Both the position numbers and the translations under genes were made by a program. From contig SCFE01000063.1 of the NCBI GenBank assembly GCA_004352715.1, positions 571,372 to 635,371 of the forward strand: 64,000 bases of DNA, given 5' to 3'. Under the pieces are notes generated by a model. The model ran no database searches. It was not told the origin of the DNA and was given only the letters and a program-made list of their open reading frames with translations. Every line of letters starts with the position of its first letter. Position 1 is the first letter of the stretch. This DNA comes from Hofstenia miamia (Eukaryota; Xenacoelomorpha; Acoela). Shown one piece after another: positions 10,265 to 22,604 of the stretch.

Positions 10265-10640
10265 TTACAGATATGGATATTTCAGGTATCTGTTTGGAAA
10301 AATTTTGAGGTTTTGATATTTTTTTACCAGAATCGTTGGAGGCATATGTGACCTTAATCTGTCTGCAGCGAATTGAGTTCTATTAGGAAGGGTGTGTCGA
10401 ATTTGTTTGGATATTGCTGAATAATTGTTCATATTCTTTATCAAATCATGTATTGATGTAAACGATTGTATGATTCCGAATCGGATAGCTTTCTTCTGTA
10501 TTTTATCAATGTAGTCCAAATTTATCTTGTTCTCTGCTGAATACGCTTCAAGTCCATAATAAAAAAGTTGACAATAATAATAGAATACAACAGTTCCAGC
10601 TCAGCAGTTGAGTGGGAAATTGGAATATATACCTCTTTGT
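10265..10640 (-). pseudogene. LINE reverse transcriptase C-terminal relic
   Basis: The minus strand reads YYGLEAYSAENKINLDYIDKIQ then KKAIRFGIIQSF, and ends with a NRTQFAADRLRSHMP tail. This is the usual region after the polymerase domain of CR1/Jockey-group LINEs (a Y-G sequence, then IQK.AIR.I). Only the last roughly 120 codons remain. The family cannot be fixed from so little. Confidence 0.6.
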
Positions 10641-11100
10641 ACATCTAACTTCTATTATAAAACGAAGCAGTTAATTGCCTGCTGAAATTCTCATAAATTT
10701 TTGACTTAAATGTAAATTTTGAAATGGGCTGAGAAAAATAGTATAAGCAGTAAAATATTTAAAATCAAATCCACAGTGTGATTGTAAACTGCACTTAAAC
10801 CACCGTTTGTCTGAAAATATAAGTCCACAAGTACCACCACTTTAGCAAGAAATCCAGCCAACTAGAATATGTCTTGTTTTGCCAAATACATAAGGAGCAA
10901 AACGAGACAGTAAGAAATATTTGTCAATGGGTTTTTAATATAGCCCATTTTCATTTAAACTATACTGACACAACGTTCATGTTGATGTACGACAAAACCT
11001 TTTTGGTACCACACTCATTAGTCAAAAAATACTCTCTTGCAAACACACGAGAAAGAAATATTCTTTGTTGTTAAACTATATTAAAGGTTGTTACGGAATT
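10641..11100. other. Unassigned sequence
   Basis: AT-rich sequence with a chance-length plus-strand frame at 10874-11074. No motif was recognised. Confidence 0.4.
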
Positions 11101-11149
11101 TTTAAACACAATTCATGCTCCTTATTAGCTGAAGCACAAGAAATTGATC

Positions 11150-11751
11150 CCGCTCCCACCCACAATAAAATTTTTCCTCCCGCTACAACGGACTTTGGTT
11201 AAAATTCCTCCCACTCCCGCAAAACTCCCATGAATATAAAACATGAATTGATGTTGAATTGATGTATTCATTGAAATATACTGTATTGTATCTTCTGATA
11301 TAGAAAAGATTGTTCAAATGAGTAGATTCCAGGTAAGCTTCATCAGTAATTGTATTGTATGTCCAACTGAACTAAACGTTCGTTCAACAACGATTTCTGA
11401 AGCTTTTATGGATAAATAGGATCTTTTGTAGAGCGAATGTTTCCAATATGTTAAGAGATCAAAATTTTCATCATACTGCACTTCCTGGATATCTTGCATA
11501 TACCTCTTATTCTGACTAGGAGCAACACGATACATTGTTCGTAATTAAACATTCTTCACCTTCAGAGACTGAATAAAAAAACTGCAAATCATTGGTTTCT
11601 TGTTGTGGGTTGAGAAGCTTGATTTTAACTGACAAGCTACCTATGTTCTAGCTCTAAGAAATACATCTATATAGTTTTGATGAATTTCTAAATTTGTAAA
11701 AACTAGACATAAATTATTATATGAAAGTGAGTGGAAGCGGGAGTGCCTCTG
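11150..11751 (-). pseudogene. hAT transposase C-terminal relic
   Basis: A minus-strand frame (11314-11535) contains FDLLTYWKHS, then YLSIKASEIVVERTFSSVGH, the order found in the hAT C-terminal dimerisation domain. At 11733-11751, read on the minus strand, CAGAGGCACTCCCGCTTCC has a hAT-style CAGAG start and is a plausible terminal repeat. CCCGCTCCCAC-type sequence near 11150-11220 may be the decayed other end. Most of the transposase, including its catalytic core, is missing. Confidence 0.65.
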
Positions 11752-13600
11752 CATGACTCTACTTCTTATATGTTAATGCTTTTTAAAATATTCATGTGGA
11801 ATAAGAATTCCAAAATTTACATACAACCAGTCCAATTCCAAATTATAAATTAATTTCGCAACAAGACTACAGGTGATCTGGTAGTTATTATATTTACTTT
11901 ACATGCACTCATCTGTTGGCTAATCACCAGGTAGACCCTCTTCAGATAACAACATGTACAGTGATACTATATCTTGACAGACGTAATGATTGACATACTG
12001 CTAATATGCGAACATAAACGATCCTGATCGTGAAACCGCTATAAATGAAAATCAACTAATCATTTTTACGTAACTACTAACAATGAGCGATCAAGAGAGA
12101 GAGAGAGAGAGAGCACTAAACCTTTTCTGAATGGTCATTTTAGATGTTTTTTTTACTAACACATGGAAAAAGATTGTTATGGCCATCATACGGTGTAAAA
12201 CTTGGCGCAGAGTGGACCAAAAATTCTATGGCAAGGGCCAGCACTCCAATGTAGCCCTTTCCAGTCTCTGCCTACATTCTTGTGTCCAACGAAGTTGTGT
12301 TGAAATCTGTTTATAATGTAAAAAGTAACAAAATTAATTCATTAGTGCGTTTCGAAGTACATGCAAAAATTTCACTTAGATTATTCACATTGTTGCACCA
12401 AGATGCAGACAATGGTCTACAGATAATTTGTGAAATTTACATCAAAGAAAAGTGCTTCTACACTTGCGCTTTACTTAAAAGGAATGCATTAAATATCAAG
12501 AAAAAACGCCTTGGCGGTAAAAGCAGTAATTAACTGTCAAAGATATTTGATCTTGTGATGACCAAAAATATTGTTTTTAACACGTGAAAAGGTCTTAATT
12601 GTTTGTTTCTACTTTGTCTACAAAGTAATATAATTAAAGCATTTTTTTCACAGGATTTGCTAGATATGAAATCATAATTTAAAAACAACTGTCATGGATC
12701 AAAGACTTATAATGGACTGTCATGTTCGATATTGGTATTTACTAGTATAAATAAATCTAGTACATAAATTTTATTTAGTGATATTAATTTTCTTTGTAGT
12801 CAAATTTTTTGTAAAAGATAAAATTTATGAATAATTTTCATAAAAAGCTCTTTAAAATCATATAATACAAAAAAGTAACAATATTTTTAATAGCAAAGGA
12901 TTTGATGAATTTTATGAGTTTTGCATTAAAATTGTAACCAAAAGTTTAAGTAGGAGGAAACCTCTACCTATAAGCTTTGGACCTCACTTCCAATTTGTTT
13001 ATAGCTTTTGAAAATATAAATTTTTTTGTTACAAAAACGGGAAAATATCACTGCAAATTTTTAACTATTAAAATAAATAGAAATAAGTTAGAGCATGCAT
13101 TTAACTACTATTTTAATATTTTGTTAATATTTATAAAAATGACATTACTAAGGGTGTCATTGTGGAGAGCAAGAATTGCTATCCTATCCAATAATGCAAA
13201 GTTAGTGAACGCCACATATTACTATGAAATGAATTGGACCTGTAAAATGCTTTGCTTTGAGTCTGAATCAACCTCAATTTTGGATACTTCGCCGAAAATT
13301 GACAACTATATATTACATGACTTTAATGAATAATCGTTTCAATCGGTTTATTAAATATGGATTTCTGAAAATAGCAATTGCTCTCCTGCTTCATTGGAAA
13401 AGCTCTCTTCAATGCTAAAAAGCATGCTTAGGACAACAAAAATGAAAAGGATAATGTGCATTCCTATATTGGTGCTTCCTACTACCTAGTTGATTATGTT
13501 TAGGATAGAATCCACGAATTTTAAAAAAGCTAAAAAATCTTTAAGTCAATTTTTTAGGTAAAAAATTACGTTTTTAAGCCAAAAAAGTAAAAATTTTTGA
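11752..13600. other. Unassigned sequence
   Basis: AT-rich sequence. Frames at 12131-12316, 12282-12533 and 12977-13333 resemble no family I know, and at least the last lacks an ATG start. A short (GA)n tract is present at 12094-12113. Confidence 0.4.
12094..12113. repeat. (GA)n microsatellite
   Basis: About ten uninterrupted AG units. GA tracts can bind GAGA-type factors in insects, but no gene is recognisable next to it. Confidence 0.8.
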
Positions 13601-13660
13601 GTGAAAATTTCAAATGTTTTAGGTCAAAAAATCGCCCTATTCATATATGCATATATATAT

Positions 13661-14601
13661 GAAGACCACAGGGGAAAAACCAGTGATGTCACACATATTC
13701 TAAATGGAGAAATTCAATTTTTAAGATTTGCGACCTCACAGCTAGCCTCAATTACCATCAATTGTAACAAAATTTTTTCCCCATGTACTAATACATCTTA
13801 CAGATCTTTCAGCAGTGGCAGTTATAGAATTTATGCAGCATGGGTTAGTGAGTACATGGTAAACTGCTCATATATCAGATTTGGACATCACCTGTTATTC
13901 CATTGAATAGTAATAAGGCTCATTATTATAAATATTTTGTTTATTTTTCTAACAAAAAATGCCACATATAATGTAATATAGTGTATATAACACAGATTAA
14001 CAAGATTCAGTGTCACTTTAAACCTAAAATTCTTCCTCCCCATCATCCTCTTCCTCCACAAAAACATCACATGTCTTTAAGTTGTCAAAAAATGTCTGGT
14101 TCTCTACTTTGCAAAAATACCAAATTTCCCTTTGATTTTTACATACNNNNNNNNNNNNNNNNNNNNNNNNNNNNNNNNNNNNNNNNNNNNNNNNNNNNNN
14201 NNNNNNNNNNNNNNNNNNNNNNNNNNNNNNNNNNNNNNNNNNNNNAAAACATCACATGTCTTTAAGTTGTCAAAAAATGTCTGGTTCTCTACTTTGCAAC
14301 ATACCAAATTTCCCTTTGATTTTTACATACTAATTCAATATTTTACGACGCAATATAGCGAATTTTGAAAATAAAAATTTCGTCTAATGGGACACTGCCT
14401 ATTTTTCCATTGAACAGTTTGGACATCACTTATTTTTCCACAGTATATAAATATTTCAAAGGCTAAATTTCACTAGATATCACTGGTTTTTCCATTTTAT
14501 TTAGCTTTTAAATAAATCTACAGTTCAAATACTATATGTAGGCAAGCATAACTCCAAAATACCAAAAATGTTACATCACTGGTTTTTCCCCTGTGGTCTT
14601 C
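13661..14601. mobile_element. TIR element (MITE-like) with a gap inside
   Basis: The ends are perfect 29-bp inverted repeats, 13661-13689 and 14573-14601, starting GAAGACCACAGGGGAAAAAC and flanked by AT runs. Diverged copies of the TIR core (for example ATCAC..GTT.TTCC) recur inside near 13885, 14425 and 14480. It contains 99 Ns (14147-14245) with an 85-90 bp duplicated overlap on both sides, so the real element is probably about 750 bp. No transposase was seen. Confidence 0.85.
14147..14245. other. Assembly gap (Ns)
   Basis: The roughly 88 bp before the gap (14058-14146) is repeated after it (from 14246) with a small difference, so the two contig ends overlap and the gap is probably not real missing sequence. 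Confidence 0.9.
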
Positions 14602-14811
14602 ATATATATATATTTGCTTAAGGAAGATTTTTAAATGCTTTTTAAAAGAATTTAATTTTTCAATATTTTTAATTTTTTAGGTAACGAATTCCAGGTTCTA
14701 ATGGAGACATTAATGGAGGATTTCTTTAAAACGTTTTTCTTATACATAGCACAGGTAAGACGTTTTGATCTTGAATTCTGTTTATGAGTAAATCCCGGCA
14801 TTTTAATCACA

Positions 14812-15900
14812 TTATAAGTTAGTAGGTTTTTGATTAGCTCGAAGAATGTCAGCAGGGTTGTTTTGGAAAAAGATTAGACCTAGAGATGTAATGCTTAGTT
14901 TTCGAAGCGTTTTTCGTTGATATTTTAATTGAATATCAAGTTTTTTATAAAGGACATCGTTTAGATCAGTAAATAAAATGTTTGCGTAATTAAGGTGACT
15001 CATAATAAAGGCATTGAAAAATTGAATTACCCCACATGGTGGTAATAGTCTACCTACCAGTTTCATACCTTTTATACCTAAGCCAGTTTTTTAAATATTA
15101 AATTGATGCGAGAGTTCAATTTTAACTTTAAGTCAATAGTTACTTCTACATACTTAAAAGTGTCTACAATAGGAACATTAATATTATCTACACTTAAAGT
15201 CATTGCAGAAAGATCGTATTTGCTTATAATCGGCTGTAAAATACAAAATTCTGTCTTAGCTTCATTAATATTCAATTTGTGCATACACAAATATTTTGAC
15301 AATTTGTTACAGTTCAATTCTACAGATCCCGTTCTATGTACATTGTTGAATTATCGCTGAAAATGCTGGTGTCATCTGCATATTGGATAAAATTGCAATT
15401 AGTTATAGAATGCATGCCATTTACATAAATACTAAAAATAACAGGATTTAGAATCGTACCTTGAGGCACCCCATTGTAAACCGGCAACCATTCCAAAAAA
15501 TATTAATTAATTTATCTCTTTGGAATCTTTGATTGAGATAATTAGATATTAATTGTTACTACTATTAGAAAATCCTAAGTAAGATAGTTTTCAATTAGTA
15601 TGTTACCCAGGTCCTTTAAAAGTCCTATTCTCATTAGTTCTTTGCTGATTGTAAATAATATTATAAACAACAAACTGTTCATGCTATGAAAACCATTTAT
15701 ATAATATTCAGGCTATTCATACAATGATCATGGTATTCTTTTTAAGAAAATTCAGGTTTAAAATTTTTTTGTGAATCGTGTTCGTATTTAACGAGGGGCA
15801 ATTGAATTTTCCTTAACACGTCTTATTTAATTCATTAGATATTTCTAAATTGTCAGTAAGATTGTTTTCTTTCTGATCTTTTATCACATCAATTGAGTTT
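14812..15900 (-). pseudogene. LINE reverse transcriptase relic (YADD type)
   Basis: Minus-strand frames give, in order, NYLNQRFQRDK, GVPQGTILNPVIFSIYVNG, IQYADDTSIF (polymerase active site, near 15390), LSKYLCMHKLNINEAKTEF, and a C-terminal stretch with FIMSHLNYANILF. This order and spacing fit a CR1/L2/Jockey-group LINE polymerase. Frames shift at least three times and stops are present, so it is dead. Upstream sequence to about 15900 may be its decayed N-terminal part. No 3' tail was identified. Confidence 0.75.
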
Positions 15901-15950
15901 GATTTTGAGTTGTCAATAATTTACTTAAAGACTAAAGTTGACGATAGGGG

Positions 15951-16012
15951 TGCTACACGAGCAACTTTAGTCTAGCCAACAAAAATTTGCGACAAAAGTT
16001 GCTCGTGTAGCA
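15951..16012. repeat. Perfect hairpin with 18-bp arms
   Basis: TGCTACACGAGCAACTTT (15951-15968) is exactly inverted at 15995-16012, with a 26-base loop. It resembles a minimal foldback or MITE remnant. No target duplication was seen. Confidence 0.8.
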
Positions 16013-16253
16013 TGTGTTTTACTTGACAACATCAGAAATCGATGATTCTAAAGACTTATGAATCATTTACTCGTCGATATAAGTTGTGGGAGGAATCCTA
16101 TGGAGGACACTTCGAACAGAATCTTTGATTTTGTTTTCACAGTATAGAACATTATTTGAGACACGATTGTTTTAATTCATTCAAATCAAATCAAAAAACT
16201 GAGGGAAGATCGCGATCACCATGTATGTGTATGTATGTATGTATGTATATATA
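16013..16253. other. Unassigned sequence with a short (ATGT)n tract
   Basis: A tetranucleotide run lies at about 16220-16250. Nothing else was recognised. Confidence 0.5.
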
Positions 16254-16589
16254 CAGTAGCGAGCAAAACTCTTGGACCACAGTGTGTAAAATTGTATCAC
16301 TTTGGTTTATGGTGAAACAAACGAGATTAACGTTGGTATTTTACTGCCATAAGTAAGCATTGTATAAAAGGTTGATAAGCTATAAAATATAAAAACTAGT
16401 AAGTGACATGAATTGGAATAAAAAGCAAACAAAACGGATTTTATCAAAAACTAGTACACGCAAAAGTCTTAGACCACCCAACTCTATTTATGCGTAGCGC
16501 CATCTAATAATAATCATAAAACAATAGCATTTGATGTATTACTTCTCACTGTCTTGATGCGTGCAAATTTCATTTTAATGCATTAATCA
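16254..16589 (+). mobile_element. Tc1-like 5' end with paired transposase-binding repeats
   Basis: It starts CAGTAGCGAGCAAAACTCTT right after a TATA target. CAAAACTCTTGGACCAC (16264-16280) recurs as CAAAAGTCTTAGACCAC (16461-16477), 197 bp further in. Two direct repeats inside one terminal inverted repeat is the IR/DR layout known from several Tc1-group elements. The sequence runs into an N at 16590 and then an LTR element, so the transposase part is absent. Confidence 0.7.
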
Positions 16590-16601
16590 NTATATATATA
16601 T

Positions 16602-16785
16602 TGTGGCGGCAGGTACCAGTTTCTTGGTATAGGCCAGTTCGCTGTTTTCGTGTTTACTAGTTTAGCCAGTTATTTGTACATATTGTCGAGATTTACTGTA
16701 TATAAGAGATGAATTTGTTTGTAAATAAAGAAAATAGTTAGTCGCGTTCTCTTTCTCAGTGCACTTCCGTGCACTAGCGATGCTA
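16602..16785 (+). repeat. 5' LTR
   Basis: Begins TGTGGCGGCAGG and aligns along its length with 17495-17680. The primer site begins at 16788. Confidence 0.85.
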
Positions 16786-17494
16786 TATGGTGACCCCGAC
16801 GTGATCTGAGCACGTACCCTTCTGATCCCAAAGTATCTCAACCGTCCGAACTCTGACCTACGCTCCCAACTACTTATAGCAGTACATCGGGCACGATGAA
16901 CTCTCAATTGTTCGGCTCTCTGAGTAACATTTTGCTGAAAGTGTGCGATGGTAATTTTCTCGAAGATAAGAGGAGACAAGTCAGTTTCGAACAGCTTGCT
17001 TATCGGAGTCTAATGAGATTAAATCGCGTTTAGGCGGACACAAGTCGACTTGCTGGTTTCGAAGTCAATCCCGTTAAGTTGGCAGGGTAACTTCGTGATA
17101 AATCGATCAGAGAAGCAGAAACTACAAGATCTTAACAGTTGGCATCGCAGGCTTGCACGGAAGTCACTGATGAAGCACTCTCTACATTTCTCCACACTCT
17201 AACAAAGTTCTCTAACCAAATAGCACTGAAAAACCCAGGAATGGGGTGGCAGATACTGTTCTCAAACTCCCGAGATGAAATTGATCGATTGGAACGGAAA
17301 CCCGCAGTCAGGCATGGAGCGGCATGCACCAACCGGTTTGGCGTCGTATTTATTTGAGGACGTTTGGTGGCGTCGACTATTGTTGGCGCATGGACGCGCT
17401 GTAAGGAACATGGGTCTGATTTTTGAGGTTGGGTCAGATCATACAAGCAGTTTGGGGAGCTGCTTATGCAACAAAACGCGCGCGTAGTCTGGCC

Positions 17495-17680
17495 TGGGGT
17501 GGCAGTTATCAGCTTCTTGGTATCGGCCAGTTCGCTGTTTTCGTATTTACTAGTTTAGCCAGTTATTTGTACATATTGTCGAGATTTAGTGTATATAAAA
17601 GATGAATTCGTTTGTAAATAGAGAAAATAGTTAGTCGCGTTCTCTTACTAAGTGTATTTCCGTGCATACTAGCGATGCTA
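17495..17680 (+). repeat. 3' LTR
   Basis: Copy of the 5' LTR with scattered substitutions, preceded by a G-rich tract where the polypurine primer would lie. Confidence 0.85.
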
Positions 17681-20600
17681 CTATATATATATATATACAC
17701 ATATTGCGAATAAGGTGCAGCCATGGGCGGCTAGCGGTAGTAAATTCAAATATATTGAGCGTCACAACGGAAGACAAAGAATTGTATATTTTTGTGATTT
17801 AAAATATCTTAAATCCGTACCCTGAAAAACGTAATAAACTAAACAACTCGTTAAGAGTAGCAACGAAGAGGAAAAGTAATTAGGTGAAAGCTTCCGGAAA
17901 TCCAAAACGAGTTAGAAGAGTACCACCCCTTCCCAGGAAATGAGAAATTAAATTTAAACATGCTTTGCAGACAAATGACGTAATAAATAAATGCACTGGA
18001 AAACCATTTTTACATGACCATATGACCTTCAAGATCCTCATAATTTCGTCCACATCGATGCAGGTTAGTTATTAGCTCAGTTGATCATAGATATCAATTC
18101 TCTACAACATCAAGTATGTTTCTTTAAAAACCAAATTTTTTTCGAGGTAGTGAAGGCGTTTCCAAAGGGTAATTCTCAAAGCTATTAAAAGGATTTTAAA
18201 CAAAATTATTTATGGAAAATTAACGACATTTTTAAATCTAAACTATTAGATAATATATTTCGTTTTTTATATTACAACAACGGCAGAATGGTAAAAATCT
18301 ATGTTCATTTTCAATTATCAAAAATATTTATTTTCAATTTGGTACTGGTCTGGAAAAGAACGTATGTCAAGTTGACCAAATTTTCTTAAATATTTGAAGT
18401 GACAATTTTTTTGCTCCCCAAATATATTTTCTAAATTCTTCAAGACTATTTAGGTTGTTCTTCTCAATATTATGGTTAAGAATCATTTTCAATGGTGATT
18501 CTTGCACAAGACTTTTTGTTGGGGCCAGTGATTTTCAGCTTCTAAAAGTCGCTTTCTCTTGCAAGTCTAACTATCGATCCTCTACAGTAGTAACTAAACC
18601 CTTGGCAAATTCATCAGGACACCTAGCTTTCCACCTGAAAACTGAGTGTACACATGCAAATACAAAGTATAATTTGCTTAATTATAAGATAAGAGATTCT
18701 ATATTCAGATAAATGTTTACAATTCAATAACTGATAATTTATCTGAATAGCGTCATAAATTACAAACAAGTATGAAACAACAATCTTAGTTAAGAAACGA
18801 GAAATGGAAACAAGGTTCCAAAAAGTGTATTTTTTACAAAAAAAACGTTTTAAACATTTAAAACAATAGTTTTTGCTCTTGGACAGGCCCACCTTAAGCC
18901 ACTAAAATTTTACAAATAATACATATAGTAGCATACATTGAATTATGATAAACTTATTACCATTTATTTTTCGTTGCATTCACCTAAGCAAGTTTTACAG
19001 TTTTTACGGTAGAAAATCGGCTATGATAGTAAGAATGGATGAAACCCAAAAATTATTTTCTAAACTTTTCATAAAGTTTTATATAAATTTGAAAAAAAAC
19101 ATTTAAAAAACATTGCAAAAAAAGTTGTTTTAAACAATGCCAACTGCCAAACCTGGGTGGAAATGAATAAAAAAAAGAGCATGATTGGAATAAAATTAGA
19201 AATGCTTTCAATGTTATTATTACATTTTAAAAGGTTTTCTCATATCTATGTGAAAGCTATTTAGGAATGGACATATTAGAATTCATGCATGTGTGAATCA
19301 CGTAAAACAATTTTAGCAATCTGTTGTAAGAAGTCAAATCCGCCCTCAGCCACGGATGACACAATAAAAGTACTCTCAAATTAGGTTACTAAAGCAAAAG
19401 AAATGTTGGTTTAATTCTGCAGCCCCAATTTCCTATTTCTAAAGTCTTAATTAATAAAAAACACTCGCAATATTTCCTCTGAAATCCTAACTATATATGT
19501 ATCACGCAATCTGTCTTAAATGCTAAAATTCAACCATTATTTAAAAGTCATCCAAGTAATACATATCTAAAAGAGTGGTGAATAATCGGCAGTTGGAATG
19601 AATTGTACAAAGGCCAAGCAAAATGGAAGTTTCCTTTATTTATGGAAGTTAATGGAATTCGTACAAATGAAAGGTTTGCGGTTTTATGATCAAGTGCTAA
19701 GCTGCAAACAATATGTGAGCAAATAGAAAATTACTGTCATTAAATTGTTAATGAATAAAATAATAATATATTGAAAAACAGTTGTCCGATTTTTAAATTC
19801 GAGTTTGTCGACTAAATATACATAATATTCGCATTCTGGAAATAGTTGTTCGCCTTTATGACATAGTTGGTGACAAATTACCGAGACAACATAATATATA
19901 TACATACATAAATTATTAAATATAGCAGGGGTGAAGTTGATATTGATTTGAATTGATATCAACATGTTGATTTGATATTGATTTTCAAATCAATTGATTT
20001 GAGTTGATTAAAAAATCTTGAAAATGTACATGTTAAATTCGTAAAATACAATGTACATGCTGAGGTAAATTAGGTCACATGTATTATTTTCTATGGTAAT
20101 TTACAATTATAACAAAGACTCAACATTCTACTGAAAGTTGCAAAGAAAAATTTTCAATTCTTTATACACCTAAATTTAGATAATAAGGAGGTATAAAGTA
20201 GATGATAGCAGAAACTAAAGACAAATATTTTGTTTTCTGTAGGTAGAGCGGCCAAGTTTCGTCCACCCGCGACATGTGTTTACTTGAAAGAGAAGACATT
20301 CCCCTTTTCAGGTTGTTTTCCTATGGTAGCTTTCATTACTAGTTCCTGAGATATAAGCGCTTAAATAGATATTATATTGTAATATTTCTCTGACACTGTT
20401 TGAGTAATTTATGGAGTCAAAGTTTTTTATTCGTGAAAACTTCAGCAATTGAGAAAAAAATTTCTGCAAAGGTTTGCAGATTTTCTAACGATTTAAAACT
20501 GTATATTTTTCCAGAAATACGGCTTCGTAATCAGTAATATCAAACCCATTGAAAACCAGGGAGGCTTGCGGTTTAAAATGAATTTAAATGATCGCCTTTT

Positions 20601-21505
20601 TCAATGCACAGAGTGCATTAAATTTGAAGTGCAATTTTTAGGGCAATCATATTGTAGAACTAAAATCGTAAAGATAAACAGTCCCAATTTAGTACTTTAG
20701 GATGAACGTTCAAACAATTGAATGTTATCAAATACTACATAACCTTCAAAAAATGGGTTTGCTTAGATGACACAAACGTTTCTTCTCAATTTAATTGAAC
20801 TTCATAAATTTCAAATGTTTTTTAATTATTTAAAGATTAAATTTGGGGAATGGACTTCACTTTTTCAAAAGAAAAATGAGAACTAATTAAATAAGGTGTA
20901 AGCTATGCCTTCAAAATGCAAACAAGAGATTTTTTGGTTGTAGCCTCCAGGGTGACGCTATAAATTATAATGCATCAAAATAGTTCTTCTGAAGAGTATT
21001 GGGATATTTTGCAGACAAACTCAACTACGATGTTCATATCAGAATAACTACAAATAATGTGTACGTAGATATACAAAATGTTTTTATTATCTGTAAATCA
21101 ACCCCAGGGGTATTTACCATAGACTATTACGGTTTACATATTACCTATATTAAATTATTCAAAATTTAGCCTAAGTCCATTTCAGACCTAACTAAAAATT
21201 AAAAAGTAGTCCAGGTCCAAATGAATATAAAAAAATGTCTCCAAACCTAACCCAAGCACAATGAACAGAACATTTACATGTGTTGAATATATTAGGGCCA
21301 TGCGAGCACTCGAAATTTCGAGTACAATCGAGCTTTGTCGATTTGATAATTAATATTGCAGTGTGCTAATTGAAAATAATAATAATAAGTTTTCTATTTG
21401 ATACACTTTTCTACAAAAGTTTCTTTCAGAGTCATTGGGGTTAAGTCATATTGCCTATCCATTGATCCTTACAAACATCAAGATGTTCGAATTTTTTTAT
21501 ATTGC
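17681..21505. other. Unassigned intergenic sequence
   Basis: No coding or transposon motif was recognised. A cluster of TTGAT/ATCAA words lies at about 19930-20010. Open frames (18455-18712, 18623-18892, 19690-19965) are short and unlike any known family. Confidence 0.4.
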
Positions 21506-21513
21506 CTTGGTAG

Positions 21514-22596
21514 CAAGGCGCCCTCTAACCAGGCCATGCAGCCGAAATTATTCACTAAAACTTGAGGGCCTAAAATGTGAAAGTGCAAATTACGCTGTTT
21601 GTATTTATTGTAAAGCTAGATACATATTGTTTTGAGATATGACTTTGGTTTATTTATTATAGTTTCTCTAACTATCCAGGTTCTAATTAACAATTACTAT
21701 AAATACAGTAAACAACTAAAACTATATTATAAACAAATGTAATACATATTTAAGAGAATTTTGCCAACTTTACAATGGATGATTTAGGACCTGTAGACGA
21801 TTGAGATTTAGCATATTGCTTGAAGAAAATATTCGCGATTGTTCTTTTGATGCTTTGCTTTATTGATATATCTTCAAGCATTATTATGTGCAATTGATTG
21901 AGAAGAGAAATAAATCTTGTTCGGCAGAATTTTTCTTGTTCACAATTTATGAAAAATGCATATGCATGAATAACAAATTTAAAGATGTTGTCACATGGAT
22001 ATGCCAAGCGTCCTACGTTTATTTCCTGTCAAAATGAAGTGTATTTAGGTAATTCTAATTCTGGCAGCATATCAGTTTTTAATGTATGGTCTTTAAAGGC
22101 CAAATAGCCTGCTACATAAAACGTGCTCATCATCTCGTCTTCTGACAATCTATCTACCAAATCTTNTGATGGAGGATCACGAGGAACTTGATGGGGTCCA
22201 CCACTTGATTTCTTAGGAATGTCCCCTGTAGGCCAGTGATTCCTACATACCCCCATATTCCGTGTCACATTATTAAAATTTATTTTGTTGGGTAAAGGAT
22301 CCAGCCACATTTGTAAATCAATAGAATTCTGAGGAAAGCTATATACAGAAATGTTTTTCTTTATTTTACCATCGGCTATTTCTTTTTTTGTTAGCGTATA
22401 TCAAGTTCTGCAATAACCAACCGAACACTTTTTAACCATTATTGATTAAATAAACCAAGTTAGGCAATGCGTAATTGCACAGTGAAGAAATTGTGCGAAT
22501 TAATTGAGTGGGTGCACGAGAGGAAACATTAATATATTAGGCCCTCAAGTTTTAGCGCACAATTTCGGCTGCATGGCCTCGTTAGAGGGCGCCTTG
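21514..22596 (-). mobile_element. THAP-domain (P-like) DNA element with a perfect 8-bp target duplication
   Basis: Terminal inverted repeats of about 60 bp start CAAGGCGCCCTCTAAC at both ends. The 8 bp CTTGGTAG flanks both sides exactly (21506-21513 and 22597-22604). P-type elements make 8-bp duplications. The 1083-bp interior encodes, on the minus strand, a THAP-like zinc finger followed by what looks like a transposase C-terminus, with the catalytic middle missing. A single N lies at 22166. Confidence 0.85.
21750..22439 (-). pseudogene. THAP-like protein relic with internal deletion
   Basis: From an ATG at 22439 the frame reads a C2CH finger: C5, C10, then C65 and H68 (MVKKCSVGYC, later VCRNHW). 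It has the Trp (W45) and the SFP motif expected of THAP DNA-binding domains. After the N at 22166 comes STFYVAGYLAFK, like the Y.AGY motif near the C-terminus of THAP9/P-like transposases, and then an 85-codon tail to a stop at 21750. Two in-frame TGA codons (after residue 12, and near 22025) interrupt it. A THAP domain joined to a C-terminus without a catalytic core recalls the P-element KP repressor, but the present copy is decayed. Confidence 0.7.
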
Positions 22597-22604
22597 CTTG
22601 GTAG

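Larger units (their letters stand above)
16602..17680 (+). mobile_element. Internally deleted LTR retrotransposon (tRNA-Trp primed, Ty3/gypsy type)
   Basis: Two direct LTRs of about 185 bp (16602-16785 and 17495-17680) bracket only 0.7 kb. Directly after the 5' LTR, TGGTGACCCCGACGTG matches the 3' end of tRNA-Trp, a primer used by the CsRn1 group of Ty3/gypsy elements. The LTRs contain TATATAA and AATAAA boxes. The interior keeps a gag-like fragment starting at the ATG near 16896 and broken by stops; no protease, polymerase or integrase remains. TA runs flank both ends. Confidence 0.85.

Noticed and set aside
12977-13333. 118-codon plus-strand frame
   Set aside because: It opens on a TTG, has no recognisable motif and fits chance opening in this composition.
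13981-14368. Frames running through the N block
   Set aside because: Artefacts of translating Ns.
19930-20010. Cluster of TTGAT/ATCAA words as a possible Hox/TALE-type site array
   Set aside because: Looks like imperfect short-period repetition in AT-rich DNA; no flanking support.
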